Shown here: in pieces, positions 53,681 through 62,433 of the stretch
Position numbering within the stretch: position 1 is the first letter of the stretch
How the letters are laid out: each line of letters opens with the position of its first letter
DNA from: Nitrospira sp. CG24D
GTDB taxonomy: Bacteria > Nitrospirota > Nitrospiria > Nitrospirales > Nitrospiraceae
Assembly: GCA_002869855.2 (NCBI GenBank)
Contig: NEWQ02000010.1
Span: 1 to 64,000, forward strand
Direction: 5' to 3'
Length of the DNA stretch: 64,000 nucleotides
Position numbers and translations under genes: made by a program
Notes under the pieces: model-generated
Databases searched by the model: none
What the model saw: the letters and a program-made list of their open reading frames with translations, nothing else
What the model was told of the DNA's origin: nothing

Positions 53681-54006
53681 ACGCCATAGGGCACGTCGCG
53701 ATCGGCCCGGAGGTAAACCGACACATCGGCATGCTCTTCCTTCAGGAGTTTCAGCTTGCGCTCCAATTGGACGGCACTCACCTGATCCTTATCGAGATAC
53801 AAACGTTGATCCTTCTCAATTGTCAGCACCGCTCGAATTTCCGGCTTGATCGTGTTCGACGCAGACGTCGGCAACTTGATATCCATGCCCCGATAGAGCA
53901 TCGGCGCCGTCACCATGAAAATGACCAGCAACACCAGCACGACATCGACGAGGGGAATAATGTTGATCTCCGCCATGAAGCGGCGTTGGCGTGTTTCGAG
54001 GATCAT
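53563..54006 (-). CDS. tolR: TolR/ExbD proton-channel subunit
   Basis: The 147-residue protein has one N-terminal membrane helix with the conserved Asp (INIIPLVDVVLVLLVIFMV) and a periplasmic domain with VYLRADRDVPYGVVIQVMDG. It begins at a 4-bp ATGA overlap with tolQ. Its last 40 codons are duplicated downstream. Confidence 0.94.
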   Translation of the reverse strand: MILETRQRRFMAEINIIPLVDVVLVLLVIFMVTAPMLYRGMDIKLPTSASNTIKPEIRAVLTIEKDQRLYLDKDQVSAVQLERKLKLLKEEHADVSVYLRADRDVPYGVVIQVMDGVKKAGIEKLGMVTDPAGPERVTDVAIPRRNK

Positions 54007-54695
54007 CCCTTCGTCCCTATAGAAGCCGGTTTAGCTTTCGGGGCCATCAACGTCAGAAGCTCGACCGTCACCGTATCCATGCGGAACGCGGTGCCGCGAA
54101 TACGGGACAGGAAGTAGTTGTAGGCAATCACCGCGGGAATCGCCGTAAACAGGCCGGCTGCTGTTGCCACCAGCGCTTCGGAGACGCCGGGCGCCACCGC
54201 GGCGATACTGGCCGTTCCCTGCGAACCGATTTCTCTGAACGAATCGATGATCCCCATCACCGTCCCCAGCAATCCGACGAACGGGCTGATATTTCCCGTC
54301 GTGGCGAGAAAGGGAAGATACGATTCAAGGTGAGAGAGCTGTCCCTGCGCGATATGCTGAGCCGTGCGCTCCATCACATGGCGGTCTACAGGAAGAACGC
54401 CTCCACCGTCCTGAAACTCGCGTCCCGTCCCAAGCCGATCAACTACGCCATGGAAAATCTTGGCGCAAGGGCTGCCGGTCGAACGCTGGGCATGACGCAC
54501 CACTTCATCGACATCCTTGGCCTTCAACAGCACGGTCATAAACCGCCGGTCTTCTGCGTCGGCGGATTTGAAGACTTTTAACTTGAGGAGAATCACGGCC
54601 CAAGATACGACCGACAGCAGGAGGAGAAGAAAGAGAACGACTTTCGACACCACGCCCAGTGATCCAATGAGAGCCATGGGACCTGACTGGAACAT
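54003..54695 (-). CDS. tolQ: TolQ/ExbB proton-channel subunit
   Basis: The 230-residue protein has three membrane helices and family hallmarks ATTGNISPFVGLLGTVMGII and ALVATAAGLFTAIPAVIAYN. It is the first gene of the minus-strand run ending at rodZ, so the operon promoter should lie between 54696 and the tRNA-Asp gene. With TolR it converts proton-motive force to TolA movement. Confidence 0.95.
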   Translation of the reverse strand: MFQSGPMALIGSLGVVSKVVLFLLLLLSVVSWAVILLKLKVFKSADAEDRRFMTVLLKAKDVDEVVRHAQRSTGSPCAKIFHGVVDRLGTGREFQDGGGVLPVDRHVMERTAQHIAQGQLSHLESYLPFLATTGNISPFVGLLGTVMGIIDSFREIGSQGTASIAAVAPGVSEALVATAAGLFTAIPAVIAYNYFLSRIRGTAFRMDTVTVELLTLMAPKAKPASIGTKG

Positions 54696-54769
54696 AGGAC
54701 GCTAGCGTCTCCCTCCTCTATTAATGACACACCGTAGTGTGATGGAGTGTACTCAACCCTGAAGAAAAA

Positions 54770-54846
54770 TGGCGGGGCCGACGGGATTTGAACCCGCGAC
54801 CTCCAGATTGACAATCTGGCGTCCTAACCAGCTGAACGACGGCCCC
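54770..54846 (-). tRNA. tRNA-Asp (anticodon GUC)
   Basis: The minus strand gives a full cloverleaf: acceptor GGGGCCG pairing with CGGCCCC, D-arm GTTCAGCTGGTTAGGAC, anticodon stem CCAGA-TTGTCAA-TCTGG with GTC, and T-arm GCGGGTTCAAATCCCGT. CCA is encoded (54770-54772). Confidence 0.97.
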
Positions 54847-54973
54847 TCGCGATTCTTCTATACGGCGGATGGTCGGAACGACAAGACGATTGACAGTGCA
54901 GCCGTTCAAGTCCCGAAATCAGAAATGGTACTAGCTTCCTTTTTCGATCTGCCCCTACACACCAGCTTACCTC

Positions 54974-55049
54974 TGGTAGGCGGAACAGGGATCGAACCTG
55001 CGACATCCACCGTGTAAAGGTGGCGCTCTACCAACTGAGCTATCCGCCC
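54974..55049 (-). tRNA. tRNA-Val (anticodon UAC)
   Basis: The minus strand gives acceptor GGGCGGA with TCCGCCT, D-arm TAGCTCAGTTGGTAGAGC, anticodon stem CCACC-TTTACAC-GGTGG with TAC, and T-arm GCAGGTTCGATCCCTGT. CCA is encoded at 54974-54976. The first acceptor pair is a G-U wobble. It lies 127 bp upstream of tRNA-Asp on the same strand. Confidence 0.97.
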
Positions 55050-55180
55050 GTTTTTCTTAGCAACGTTGGCGGATGCTACCAAGTCCATCCGGCCTTGTCA
55101 ACCGCTTCTCGCACTCTTCTTGCAGTTTTCTTGTGCTCCTACGCATTTTCATTCGTCACGACTCGAGAGCGGCAAGATTC

Positions 55181-56110
55181 TTATTTCTTGAGACTCCTGG
55201 CCTGCCGGGGGAAAAATTGCCGATGAACCTGTTTCAGCCGGCCCCGTTCAACATGGGTATAGATTTGCGTCGTGGCAATATCCGCATGACCCAGCATCGC
55301 CTGCACCGCGCGTAAATCAGCCCCCCCTTCAAGCAAATGCGTGGCAAATGAATGTCGTAGCATGTGGGGCGAGATCGGCTTGGCAATGCCCGCGCGCTGA
55401 GCACGCCGACTCACGATCTTCCAAAACGCCTGCCTGGTCAACGGCCCCCCGCGTCGAGAAACAAAGAGCGCGCGCGAAGCCCGCCGATTCAAAATGGCGG
55501 AACGAACGTGATCGACATAATGCGCGAGCGCCTCTCTCGCAGCTTCGCCGATCGGCACAAGGCGCTCCTTCGCCCCTTTCCCGACAATCCGCAGACAACC
55601 CACGCCCAAATCAAGGCGCACCAGTTCCACCGACACTAACTCAGAGACGCGCAATCCCGACGCATACATCAATTCCAGCATCGTGCGATCACGCTGATCT
55701 TCCAATGCGGGCAACGGCGGCAGATCCAATAGCGCCGTGACCTCCGCCATCGTCAGCGTTTTGGGTAACCGGATTGCCCGCCGGGCCACCGACAGATCTT
55801 GCATCGGACTGACCGGCAACAACCCTTCGCGCACGAGAAATCGAAACCAGCCGCGCAACGTCGACATCGTGCGCGCCATCGACGCCGAGGACAGACACTG
55901 CTCGTTCAGGGACGCGAGAAACCCGGTGAGCTGTTGCGGCGCAACTGCCTCCCCCATTCCTGCCCGATGCCGAACAAGATATGACTGCAACTTGATCAAA
56001 TCACGCCGATAGGCTTCCAGCGTGTTGATCGACAATCCGCCCTCAACTCGAAGCTGCCCAAGATACCGTTCAGCCAGCGGGTCGAGGATCTGATCGGTGG
56101 ATGTCGTCAT
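55181..56110 (-). CDS. xerD: Site-specific tyrosine recombinase XerD
   Basis: The 309-residue integrase-fold enzyme has an N-terminal SAM-like core-binding domain (about 10-95) and a catalytic domain with Arg in ASGLRVSELV, Lys in RIVGKGAKERLVP, His-x-x-Arg in SPHMLRHSFATHL, His in MLGHADIATTQ and nucleophile Tyr in IYTHV. It resolves chromosome dimers with a XerC partner at dif. Housekeeping type rather than phage integrase: it has no att-like repeats at the adjacent tRNAs that I can see. Confidence 0.94.
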   Translation of the reverse strand: MTTSTDQILDPLAERYLGQLRVEGGLSINTLEAYRRDLIKLQSYLVRHRAGMGEAVAPQQLTGFLASLNEQCLSSASMARTMSTLRGWFRFLVREGLLPVSPMQDLSVARRAIRLPKTLTMAEVTALLDLPPLPALEDQRDRTMLELMYASGLRVSELVSVELVRLDLGVGCLRIVGKGAKERLVPIGEAAREALAHYVDHVRSAILNRRASRALFVSRRGGPLTRQAFWKIVSRRAQRAGIAKPISPHMLRHSFATHLLEGGADLRAVQAMLGHADIATTQIYTHVERGRLKQVHRQFFPRQARSLKK

Positions 56111-56301
56111 AAAGATGTACGAGGAGTAGGCAAATCAGTACCGCTGCGAGCACCGCAGCCTGTCTCGCGACAAACTATAGCCAACTTGCCGGGTGAACTC
56201 AACGAACCAACCGCGGTTCTCCTTGACACTTCCGCACCCTTTCCGATACTAGTCACAGCGTGTCATCTAATAACCATCCGCATTCTCTTTGCTGCCTCTA
56301 A

Positions 56302-58260
56302 ATGGGTTCTCAGCGCACATACTCACGACTGCTTGCCTGCCGCCGCTTGATCCTCGTCCTTGCCTTGAGCCTGGCAGGGGTCACGGTCCAGCCCCAACCG
56401 GCCCCTGCTGCGGAACTCAAAGCGCCGCTGCCTGATCCCCCGGTGCTATCTCAAGCCAAACGATTGCTCGACAAGGGCGAGGCAGAGTCCGCCGCCACTG
56501 TCCTTCGGCGATTTCTCGCGACCTCCCCGCGCCCGGAGCATTTGGATGACACCTACCTGCTGCTCGGGGCCGCTCTGTACAGCATGAAGGAATACTCCGA
56601 GGCCATCAAATACTTGAACCAGCTGCAGACAGAATTCCCGGCGTCCGACGTGAACGAGCGAGGAAAGATCATGCTGGCCCGCACCCACGCGGCCATGGGG
56701 AATATCGATCTGGCGCTCCCACTGCTCACACAGCTGCGCACCGGCACGACCGGCGAAGACACGAAGCACGAAGCCCTCAGACTCACCGCCGAATTTCTGG
56801 TGCAGAAAAAAGAGTATGTCCGCGCCATCGAAGCTCTGCTCCAGGAAAGCGCCGCCGGCACCGAAGAACATGTGGCGGAAACGCGTGCGCAGATTCGCGA
56901 GTTCATCAACGAGAAGCTGGACAAGAAAGCGCTTACGCGACTGCACGACCTCTACCCGAAATCGTTCCCCGGCGATCTGGCCGCCATCCGCCTGATCGAG
57001 CTCTATACCGGCCGCGGAGAGGACCATCTGGCTGAACGCCAGATTCAACAATTTCTCGCGCACTTCCCCGAACACCCCTACGGTCCAAAGGCAACCGACA
57101 CGCTGGCGCAGCTGAAGACCAGGCTGAAGGCGAACCAATTCTTCATCGCCACGGTCCTGCCGCTGTCCGGACGCCTCGCGCCGTTCGCCAATGAGGTGCT
57201 TGAAGGCATTCAGCTGGCGGTCGAACGCGCGCACGAACAGTCAGGGATGCCGCCGGTCGGACTGATCGTGAAAGACAACGAGTCGGACAAACCCTCGTTT
57301 CTCGAAGACCACGCCACACTGCTAAACGAAGACCAGCCATTGGCCGTCATCGGGCCGATGCTCTCGAAAAATCTCCCCGTCATGGCCGAGATGGCCGAAC
57401 GCGCAAAAGTCCCGCTGATTACCCCGGCAGCCACATTCCCCAACGTCCGACGACTGGGAAGCTTTGTCTTCAGCACCACCCTGACCCATGCCCTGCAAGC
57501 CAAGCGAATCGCGGGCTATGCCACCGGCGAACAAGGCTACCGCCGATTTTGCATTCTGTATCCCGATACCACGTATGGCCGTGAACAGGCTCGACTCTTT
57601 GCGCAAGAAGTCCGGCAGCATGAGGGTGAAGTCATCGCCATGGAATCGTTCAAAGAGGGCGATTCAGACTTCTCACCACAGATCAAGAGACTCAAGGCCG
57701 AAGACCTCAAGAAGTACGGCCTCGCGGTTCCCTACGATCCCTCGCGCCCTGCGGGAAAACCGGTCGGCAAGACCGATAAACGGATTCTCTACACGCCCGG
57801 ATTCGATGCGATCTTCATTCCCAGCCGCGCCAGTGAAATTGGTCTGCTGGCAGCACAACTCGCCTTTCACGACGTCAAAGTTCCGCTCTTGGGAACAAAC
57901 GGATGGAACTCACCGGATTTCTTGCGCACGGCAGACCGCACGGTGGACGGCGCCGTATTTGTGGACGGGTTCTTCGCGGAGAGTGCCAATGCCGGCGTCC
58001 AGGACTTCGTCCAACGCTTTCAGAAGCGGTTTCAGGGCAGCCCCACCCTGTTCACCATGCAAGGGTATGATGCGGCCAAGCTGGTCCTGGAAGCGATCCG
58101 CCGGGGAGCAACTTCTGGCGAGGCCGTTCGAGAGTTTTTGACGACGCAGCGCGATCTGCCCACACTGATGGGACCGGCCGGCTTCGGAGCTGAGGGCACC
58201 CTCCAACGGCCCCTCGCACTCCTCCAAGTCAAACACGGGAAATTCGTCCAACTCGACTAG
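56302..58260 (+). CDS. LpoA-like TPR plus periplasmic receptor-fold protein
   Basis: The 652-residue exported protein has a signal peptide (to about residue 38), TPR-like helices (about 50-270) and a periplasmic-binding-protein type I domain (about 280-652). The last has FFIATVLPLSGRLAPFANEVL, AVIGPMLSKNLPVMAEMAE, GYRRFCILYPDTTYGREQA and TMQGYDAAKLVLEAI. This TPR-plus-receptor order is that of LpoA, the outer-membrane activator of PBP1A, although no lipobox is obvious. Branched-chain amino-acid receptors share the second domain, but no transporter genes are adjacent. Confidence 0.85.
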   Translation: MGSQRTYSRLLACRRLILVLALSLAGVTVQPQPAPAAELKAPLPDPPVLSQAKRLLDKGEAESAATVLRRFLATSPRPEHLDDTYLLLGAALYSMKEYSEAIKYLNQLQTEFPASDVNERGKIMLARTHAAMGNIDLALPLLTQLRTGTTGEDTKHEALRLTAEFLVQKKEYVRAIEALLQESAAGTEEHVAETRAQIREFINEKLDKKALTRLHDLYPKSFPGDLAAIRLIELYTGRGEDHLAERQIQQFLAHFPEHPYGPKATDTLAQLKTRLKANQFFIATVLPLSGRLAPFANEVLEGIQLAVERAHEQSGMPPVGLIVKDNESDKPSFLEDHATLLNEDQPLAVIGPMLSKNLPVMAEMAERAKVPLITPAATFPNVRRLGSFVFSTTLTHALQAKRIAGYATGEQGYRRFCILYPDTTYGREQARLFAQEVRQHEGEVIAMESFKEGDSDFSPQIKRLKAEDLKKYGLAVPYDPSRPAGKPVGKTDKRILYTPGFDAIFIPSRASEIGLLAAQLAFHDVKVPLLGTNGWNSPDFLRTADRTVDGAVFVDGFFAESANAGVQDFVQRFQKRFQGSPTLFTMQGYDAAKLVLEAIRRGATSGEAVREFLTTQRDLPTLMGPAGFGAEGTLQRPLALLQVKHGKFVQLD

Positions 58261-58272
58261 CCGGACTACGCT

Positions 58273-59013
58273 ATGGACACACTCGCTCCCATCCTCCATA
58301 AAATTTCATACATGGGCCTCCCGCTCCTCTTCGCGATGGTGCTGCACGAATATGCCCACGGATGGGCCGCCGACAAATGCGGCGATCCAACCGCGAAACT
58401 GCAAGGACGCCTGACGCTGAATCCCCTGGCGCATATCGACCCGCTCGGCACCATCATTCTGCCGTTGCTCTGCCTCGCGCTGCCGGGAAGCTTCCTTCTC
58501 GGCTGGGCCAAGCCGGTTCCAGTTGATCCGCGCAACATGCGCCAGCCTCGACGGGACATGGCGCTCGTCGCCGCCGCGGGGCCCGGGATGAATCTCGTCC
58601 TAGCGATCATCGGTGCGCTGGTCGTCGCGGCGCTCTTTGCCTTCGACCCATCCCTGCTGGCAAAACGTCCCGGCAATGCCGATGCCGACCCATCGAGCCT
58701 GGCCACGATGATCCTGCTGCCCATCAGCGTCATGGCCCTCTACTCGGTGATGATCAACGTCTTTCTGGCGCTCTTCAATTTGATTCCGATCCCGCCGCTC
58801 GACGGTGGGCGCATCCTGACTTGTCTCTTGCCGCCAACCCCGGCTCTCGCGCTCGCGCGATTGGAGCCCTACGGCATGATGATTCTCATGGGATTGATCG
58901 TCTTCGATAAAGAACTCCGTGTCATTCACACCATTACCAGCACATTCGCCACGGCCCTGTCCGGCACGATCTTGTCGACGGCACTGGGCCTCGGCGCAGG
59001 AGCCTCGCAATGA
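58273..59013 (+). CDS. M50-type site-2 membrane metalloprotease
   Basis: The 246-residue integral membrane protein has the zinc motif HEYAHGWAADKCGD in the first helix, GRLTLNPLAHIDPLGTIILP and the second-ligand block FNLIPIPPLDGGRIL. Four to six transmembrane segments are likely. It belongs to the short YdcA/rip-like site-2 protease group without PDZ domain. It begins 12 bp after the LpoA-like gene. Its last 48 codons are duplicated downstream in a chimeric ORF, and its TGA overlaps that ORF's ATG. Confidence 0.92.
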   Translation: MDTLAPILHKISYMGLPLLFAMVLHEYAHGWAADKCGDPTAKLQGRLTLNPLAHIDPLGTIILPLLCLALPGSFLLGWAKPVPVDPRNMRQPRRDMALVAAAGPGMNLVLAIIGALVVAALFAFDPSLLAKRPGNADADPSSLATMILLPISVMALYSVMINVFLALFNLIPIPPLDGGRILTCLLPPTPALALARLEPYGMMILMGLIVFDKELRVIHTITSTFATALSGTILSTALGLGAGASQ

Positions 59014-59218
59014 CCACTGCACGTGTGAGCCCGATCCACAGCGGCATGACGATCTCGATCGGGCTCAGGATCGTCAACACCGCACTCCGCATCATCCACA
59101 CTATCACCAGTACATTCGCCACGGCCCTGTCCGGAACCACCTTCTCGAACACCCTGGGCCTTGGCGCAGGAGCCTCGCAATGACCACTGCACCCCGTAAG
59201 CGCGTTCTCAGCGGCATG
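58872..59218. repeat. 170-bp tandem duplication of the M50 protease-trpS junction
   Basis: Two 170-bp units, 58872-59041 and 59042-59211, are bounded by the word CGGCATG at 58872, 59042 and 59212, each exactly 170 bp apart. Each unit carries the end of the protease gene and the first dozen codons of trpS. Copies are well conserved around AGCCTCGCAATGACCACTGC and more diverged in the first 50 bp. Confidence 0.92.
59010..59183 (+). CDS. Chimeric 57-residue ORF created by the junction duplication
   Basis: ATG 59010 to TGA 59183. Residues 1-13 (MTTARVSPIHSGM) copy the TrpS start (MTTAPRKRVLSGM). The rest copies the protease C-terminus (IIHTITSTFATALSG and LGLGAGASQ are shared). It overlaps the protease stop and the trpS start by ATGA at both ends, so ribosomes could pass straight through all three. 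In the last 32 codons, 8 of 13 changed codons relative to the protease are silent. It may be a relic or a small translated coupling peptide; one hydrophobic stretch is present. Confidence 0.5.
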   Translation: MTTARVSPIHSGMTISIGLRIVNTALRIIHTITSTFATALSGTTFSNTLGLGAGASQ

Positions 59219-60175
59219 CAACCCAGCGGCTTGATGCATTTGGGCAACTATCTCGGCGCCCTGGAAAACTGGAAAGCCCTCCAGGAGGACTATGATTGCT
59301 TCTTCTTCGTCGCCGACTGGCACGCCCTCTCGACGAACTACGCCGACACCAGCCGGATCCGCGAATTCGTGCGCGAGCTCTTGATTGATTGGCTGGCCGC
59401 CGGCATCGACCCGAAACGCTCGACCGTCTTCATCCAATCACACATTCCCGAGCATGCCGTGCTGCATCTCCTGCTCTCCATGATGGTGCCCGTCTCCTGG
59501 CTGGAGCGGAACCCGACCTACAAAGAAAAGCAGGATGAGATCAAAGAAAAAGACCTCAGCACCTACGGCTTTCTTGGCTATCCCGTGCTGCAAGCTGCCG
59601 ACATCTTGTTATACAAGCCGGACTTCGTCCCCGTGGGCAAAGACCAACTGCCTCACCTGGAACTTACAAGGGAACTCGCGCGGCGCTTCAACGATATCTA
59701 CAAGAAACCCGTATTCCCGGAACCCAAAGAACACCTCACGAAATTTCCCAAGGTCCTGGGCACCGATGGACGCAAGATGAGCAAAAGTTACGGCAACACC
59801 ATCAATCTGTCGGATGCAGAGCCGGTGGTCCGGCAAAAACTGAAAACGATGGTGACCGACCCGGCGCGCGTGCGGCGCACGGACCCGGGCAACCCCGACG
59901 TCTGCCCCGTCTATGAATTCCACAAGATCTACTCGCCGCAAGCAGTGCAGGCACAGATCAATCAGGACTGCCGCACTGCCGCCATCGGCTGCATCGACTG
60001 CAAAAAGCTGGTGGCGGATAAGATAGTCGAGCGCATGGCGCCCATGTGGGAAGCCCGCGCATCTCTCATGAACCATCCCTCGCGCATCGACGAGATCGTG
60101 CAGGACGGCAGCCAGCGCGCCGCGAAAGTCGCCAAGGCGACGCTCGCCGAAGTGAACGAGGCGATGAAGATCTAA
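59180..60175 (+). CDS. trpS: Tryptophanyl-tRNA synthetase
   Basis: The 331-residue class Ic synthetase has the HIGH-like MHLGNYLGALENW, FVADWHAL, and KMSKSYGNTINL. ATG 59180 begins the homologous protein and lies in the second copy of the duplicated junction, overlapping the chimeric ORF's stop by 4 bp. The frame is open upstream to 58919, but that part is the duplication read out of frame. Confidence 0.96.
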   Translation: MTTAPRKRVLSGMQPSGLMHLGNYLGALENWKALQEDYDCFFFVADWHALSTNYADTSRIREFVRELLIDWLAAGIDPKRSTVFIQSHIPEHAVLHLLLSMMVPVSWLERNPTYKEKQDEIKEKDLSTYGFLGYPVLQAADILLYKPDFVPVGKDQLPHLELTRELARRFNDIYKKPVFPEPKEHLTKFPKVLGTDGRKMSKSYGNTINLSDAEPVVRQKLKTMVTDPARVRRTDPGNPDVCPVYEFHKIYSPQAVQAQINQDCRTAAIGCIDCKKLVADKIVERMAPMWEARASLMNHPSRIDEIVQDGSQRAAKVAKATLAEVNEAMKI

Positions 60176-60223
60176 CGGACCATCCTTGCCCTCTGTAGGA
60201 TTGCTGAAATCGCTAGAAGAACG

Positions 60224-60251
60224 GCTGTCAGCATGGAAAAATGCCGACAGC
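60224..60251 (+). terminator. Hairpin after trpS
   Basis: GCTGTC-A-GCAT, loop GGAAAA, ATGC-C-GACAGC: 10 pairs with one A-C mismatch, 48 bp after the trpS stop. The following TGTTC is a poor U-tract, so it may pause rather than terminate. Confidence 0.5.
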
Positions 60252-60309
60252 TGTTCACCATCAGACCGCGCTGGATGATTCTTCCCACACCAGCGAGCAA
60301 GAGGTTGGT

Positions 60310-60723
60310 ATGACACGGACTCGACTTTGGCTTGGCGCGATCGTTATTGGATGGGCCTGGGCTCTGACCGGCTGCGGCACCTGGATGCACGGAGACCATC
60401 AATCCGTCACGCTCTTTACCACTCCGGCAGATACCAAAGTCGTCGTCGACGACCTCGTGCACATGCTCGCACCGGGTACCGTCAATCTCAGCCGCAAAGC
60501 CGACCATAGCGCCACTTTCGCCAAAGACGGCTACGACCCCGCCACCTATACGATCAAGCGAACCTGGTCCTGGTGGGTGGTAGCCGACGTGCTCGGCTGC
60601 GCGATTATCTTCTCGCCTTTCTGCATCATGCACGACATCGACGAAGGCGGCTATTACACCTTCGACGACAAAATCTACTTCACCCTCGACCGCAAAACCT
60701 CCGAGCCAGTGCCGACAAAGTAA
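60310..60723 (+). CDS. Small lipoprotein with PEGA-like segment
   Basis: The 137-residue product has a lipoprotein signal (WALTGCGTW). The mature part HQSVTLFTTPADTKVVVDD resembles PEGA-type surface modules, and the hydrophobic SWWVVADVLGCAIIFSPFCIM could be a membrane segment. ATG 60310 is preceded by AAGAGG. Function unknown. This type of small lipoprotein is often annotated as a hypothetical translation-initiation-factor-2 subunit-like protein, which is misleading. Confidence 0.72.
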   Translation: MTRTRLWLGAIVIGWAWALTGCGTWMHGDHQSVTLFTTPADTKVVVDDLVHMLAPGTVNLSRKADHSATFAKDGYDPATYTIKRTWSWWVVADVLGCAIIFSPFCIMHDIDEGGYYTFDDKIYFTLDRKTSEPVPTK

Positions 60724-60748
60724 CGCACCCTGCGTTCAGACTCTCTCG

Positions 60749-61396
60749 TCATCCATCGCGTCTCGCGACAAGATTCAGCCATCGGCCTTTGCGCTCTTGG
60801 TTCGACACGACTCGTAACGAGTCGATCATCCAGCCGCTTCGTTCCACCACCCTAGCCAGCTCTGCCTTCTGCCATCGGGCAAAGTAACGGCCTGGCATCC
60901 AGCCATCCGTCAGGATGCGGCTCTGAGTGCCGTACGTGACGGTTGTTGCCAGCAGCCCGCCGGGACGAACAGCCTCACGAAGCTTCTTGAAAACACACGC
61001 AGTGTCGGACTTGGGCAGATGCATCAGGCAGGCAGCTGCCCAGACCGCATCAAATGATGCGTCTTCAAACGGCAGGTCCCGCATATCGGCGCGCACCAGC
61101 GGAACAGATGGAGCCGTGTTCCGTGCTGCCCGCAGAAACGCCGTCGTCAGATCCAGCCCAACCACACGAAATCCTTTCGCAAGAAGAAACCGCGCGTCTT
61201 GCCCGCCGCCACAACCCAGATCGAGAATTGCCGATTGCGTTGGCAGCCGGGCCAGCGAATCGAGTAACAGGGTCGGAGGTCGCTTGCGACGGTTCACCCA
61301 GCGCTTCAGAAACGTGGCCGCCCCTTGCTCATAGATCCGGATGGTCGGCGCAACAATCTGACTTGTGGTATGGTGCCGCTCACGATGAGTAGTCAT
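60749..61396 (-). CDS. Class I SAM-dependent methyltransferase
   Basis: The 215-residue Rossmann methyltransferase has motif I ILDLGCGGGQDARFL, motif II VVGLDLTTAFL, VRADMRDLPFEDASFDAVWA and LREAVRPGGLLATTV. ATG 61396 (MTTHRERHH) abuts the divergent gene. Substrate unknown; UbiE/thiopurine-type small-molecule methylation is typical for this shape. Confidence 0.85.
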   Translation of the reverse strand: MTTHRERHHTTSQIVAPTIRIYEQGAATFLKRWVNRRKRPPTLLLDSLARLPTQSAILDLGCGGGQDARFLLAKGFRVVGLDLTTAFLRAARNTAPSVPLVRADMRDLPFEDASFDAVWAAACLMHLPKSDTACVFKKLREAVRPGGLLATTVTYGTQSRILTDGWMPGRYFARWQKAELARVVERSGWMIDSLRVVSNQERKGRWLNLVARRDG

Positions 61397-61418
61397 GGCT
61401 AAGAAGGACCGGCTGGAT

Positions 61419-61721
61419 ATGAAACTTTTGACGATTGCGCTCGCACTAATGATATCAGTGCCGGTCATCGCCAACACTACGACGATCGATCCCCCCTGCG
61501 ACGCCTACCCGCCGGCAAAACAGGCGCGATGCATCGTCATCTGGAAGGAACTCAACAAGGAAGACGGCGCGGCGATCTCCCAGTTCGGACTCGATCAATT
61601 AAAGCGTCGCGAGGAAGGGAAGATCAACGCGCAGCAGCATCTTTCCGAGAACATGGCCTTCATCAAGCAATCGACCGAAAAGCGCCTCGCCCGCCTGAAA
61701 GAACGGATGGCAAAAGAGTAG
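61419..61721 (+). CDS. Small exported protein, charged helical
   Basis: The 100-residue product has a signal peptide (MKLLTIALALMISVPVIA), two Cys in PPCDAYPPAKQARCIVIW that could form a disulfide, and a Lys/Glu-rich helix at the C-terminus. AAGGA lies about 14 bp before ATG 61419. An upstream ATG at 61395 would overlap the divergent methyltransferase start (CATG) and bury the signal. Family not recognised. Confidence 0.6.
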   Translation: MKLLTIALALMISVPVIANTTTIDPPCDAYPPAKQARCIVIWKELNKEDGAAISQFGLDQLKRREEGKINAQQHLSENMAFIKQSTEKRLARLKERMAKE

Positions 61722-61728
61722 CCGCCCG

Positions 61729-62370
61729 TCACTCCACGCGAAAAAACTGATTCGATTCTTTTTCAACTCCAATCTCTGTTTCCGGTCCATGTCCCGTCAC
61801 CACCGTCGTCTCATCGGCGAGCGTATAGAGCCGTTCGCGGATCGACCGCTCAATCGTATCGAAATCTCCGCCCCAGAGATCGGTCCGGCCGATACTGCCC
61901 CGGAACAACGTATCTCCCGCCAACACCACACTCTCATCGGGAATATGAAAGCTCATCGAACCGGGTGTATGCCCCGGTGTGTGGAGTCCCACGACGGTCA
62001 CGCCGCCGACCATGATGCGCTCTTCGTCCTTGATCCAATACTCCGGAAGCGGCACGGCCACATAGGGCACACCGAACATCCGGCACTGCGCTTCCAGATT
62101 CGTCCAGAGATCGAGATCATCCTGGTGCAGACACAAAGTCGCGCCGGTCAACCGCTGCATTTCGCCGGACGCAAGAAAGTGATCGAAGTGGGCGTGCGTG
62201 TGAAGAATATGGCGAACGGTCAAACCCAACTGTTCCACTTCGCGAAGAATCCGTTCAGGCGCACCGCCTGGATCGACGACGATGGCCTGCTTCGTCACCG
62301 GATCGCCGATGATGGAGCAATTGCACCCGAGCGGGGGGACAGAAAAGGTTTTGCGGATTAACGTCGACAT
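61729..62370 (-). CDS. MBL-fold metallo-hydrolase (glyoxalase II-like)
   Basis: The 213-residue hydrolase has the metal motif HTHAHFDH, then HTPGHTPGSMSF, LAGDTLFRGSIGRTDLWGGD and TGHGPETEIGVE. It belongs to the YcbL/GloB2 group of small thioester hydrolases. ATG 62370 begins the homology. The upstream open frame runs into an interspersed repeat. Confidence 0.9.
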   Translation of the reverse strand: MSTLIRKTFSVPPLGCNCSIIGDPVTKQAIVVDPGGAPERILREVEQLGLTVRHILHTHAHFDHFLASGEMQRLTGATLCLHQDDLDLWTNLEAQCRMFGVPYVAVPLPEYWIKDEERIMVGGVTVVGLHTPGHTPGSMSFHIPDESVVLAGDTLFRGSIGRTDLWGGDFDTIERSIRERLYTLADETTVVTGHGPETEIGVEKESNQFFRVE

Positions 62371-62433
62371 AGCAGGCTGTAGAGAACTGGTTACGGCAAC
62401 ATCTCCTTCATAAGCACAACAGGGGAGTCCCCC

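Noticed and set aside
54770..56110. Integrated element at the tRNA-Asp/tRNA-Val genes with xerD as its integrase
   Set aside because: The tRNAs are intact with encoded CCA, no direct repeat of their 3' ends is visible nearby, and the recombinase is a housekeeping XerD-type protein.
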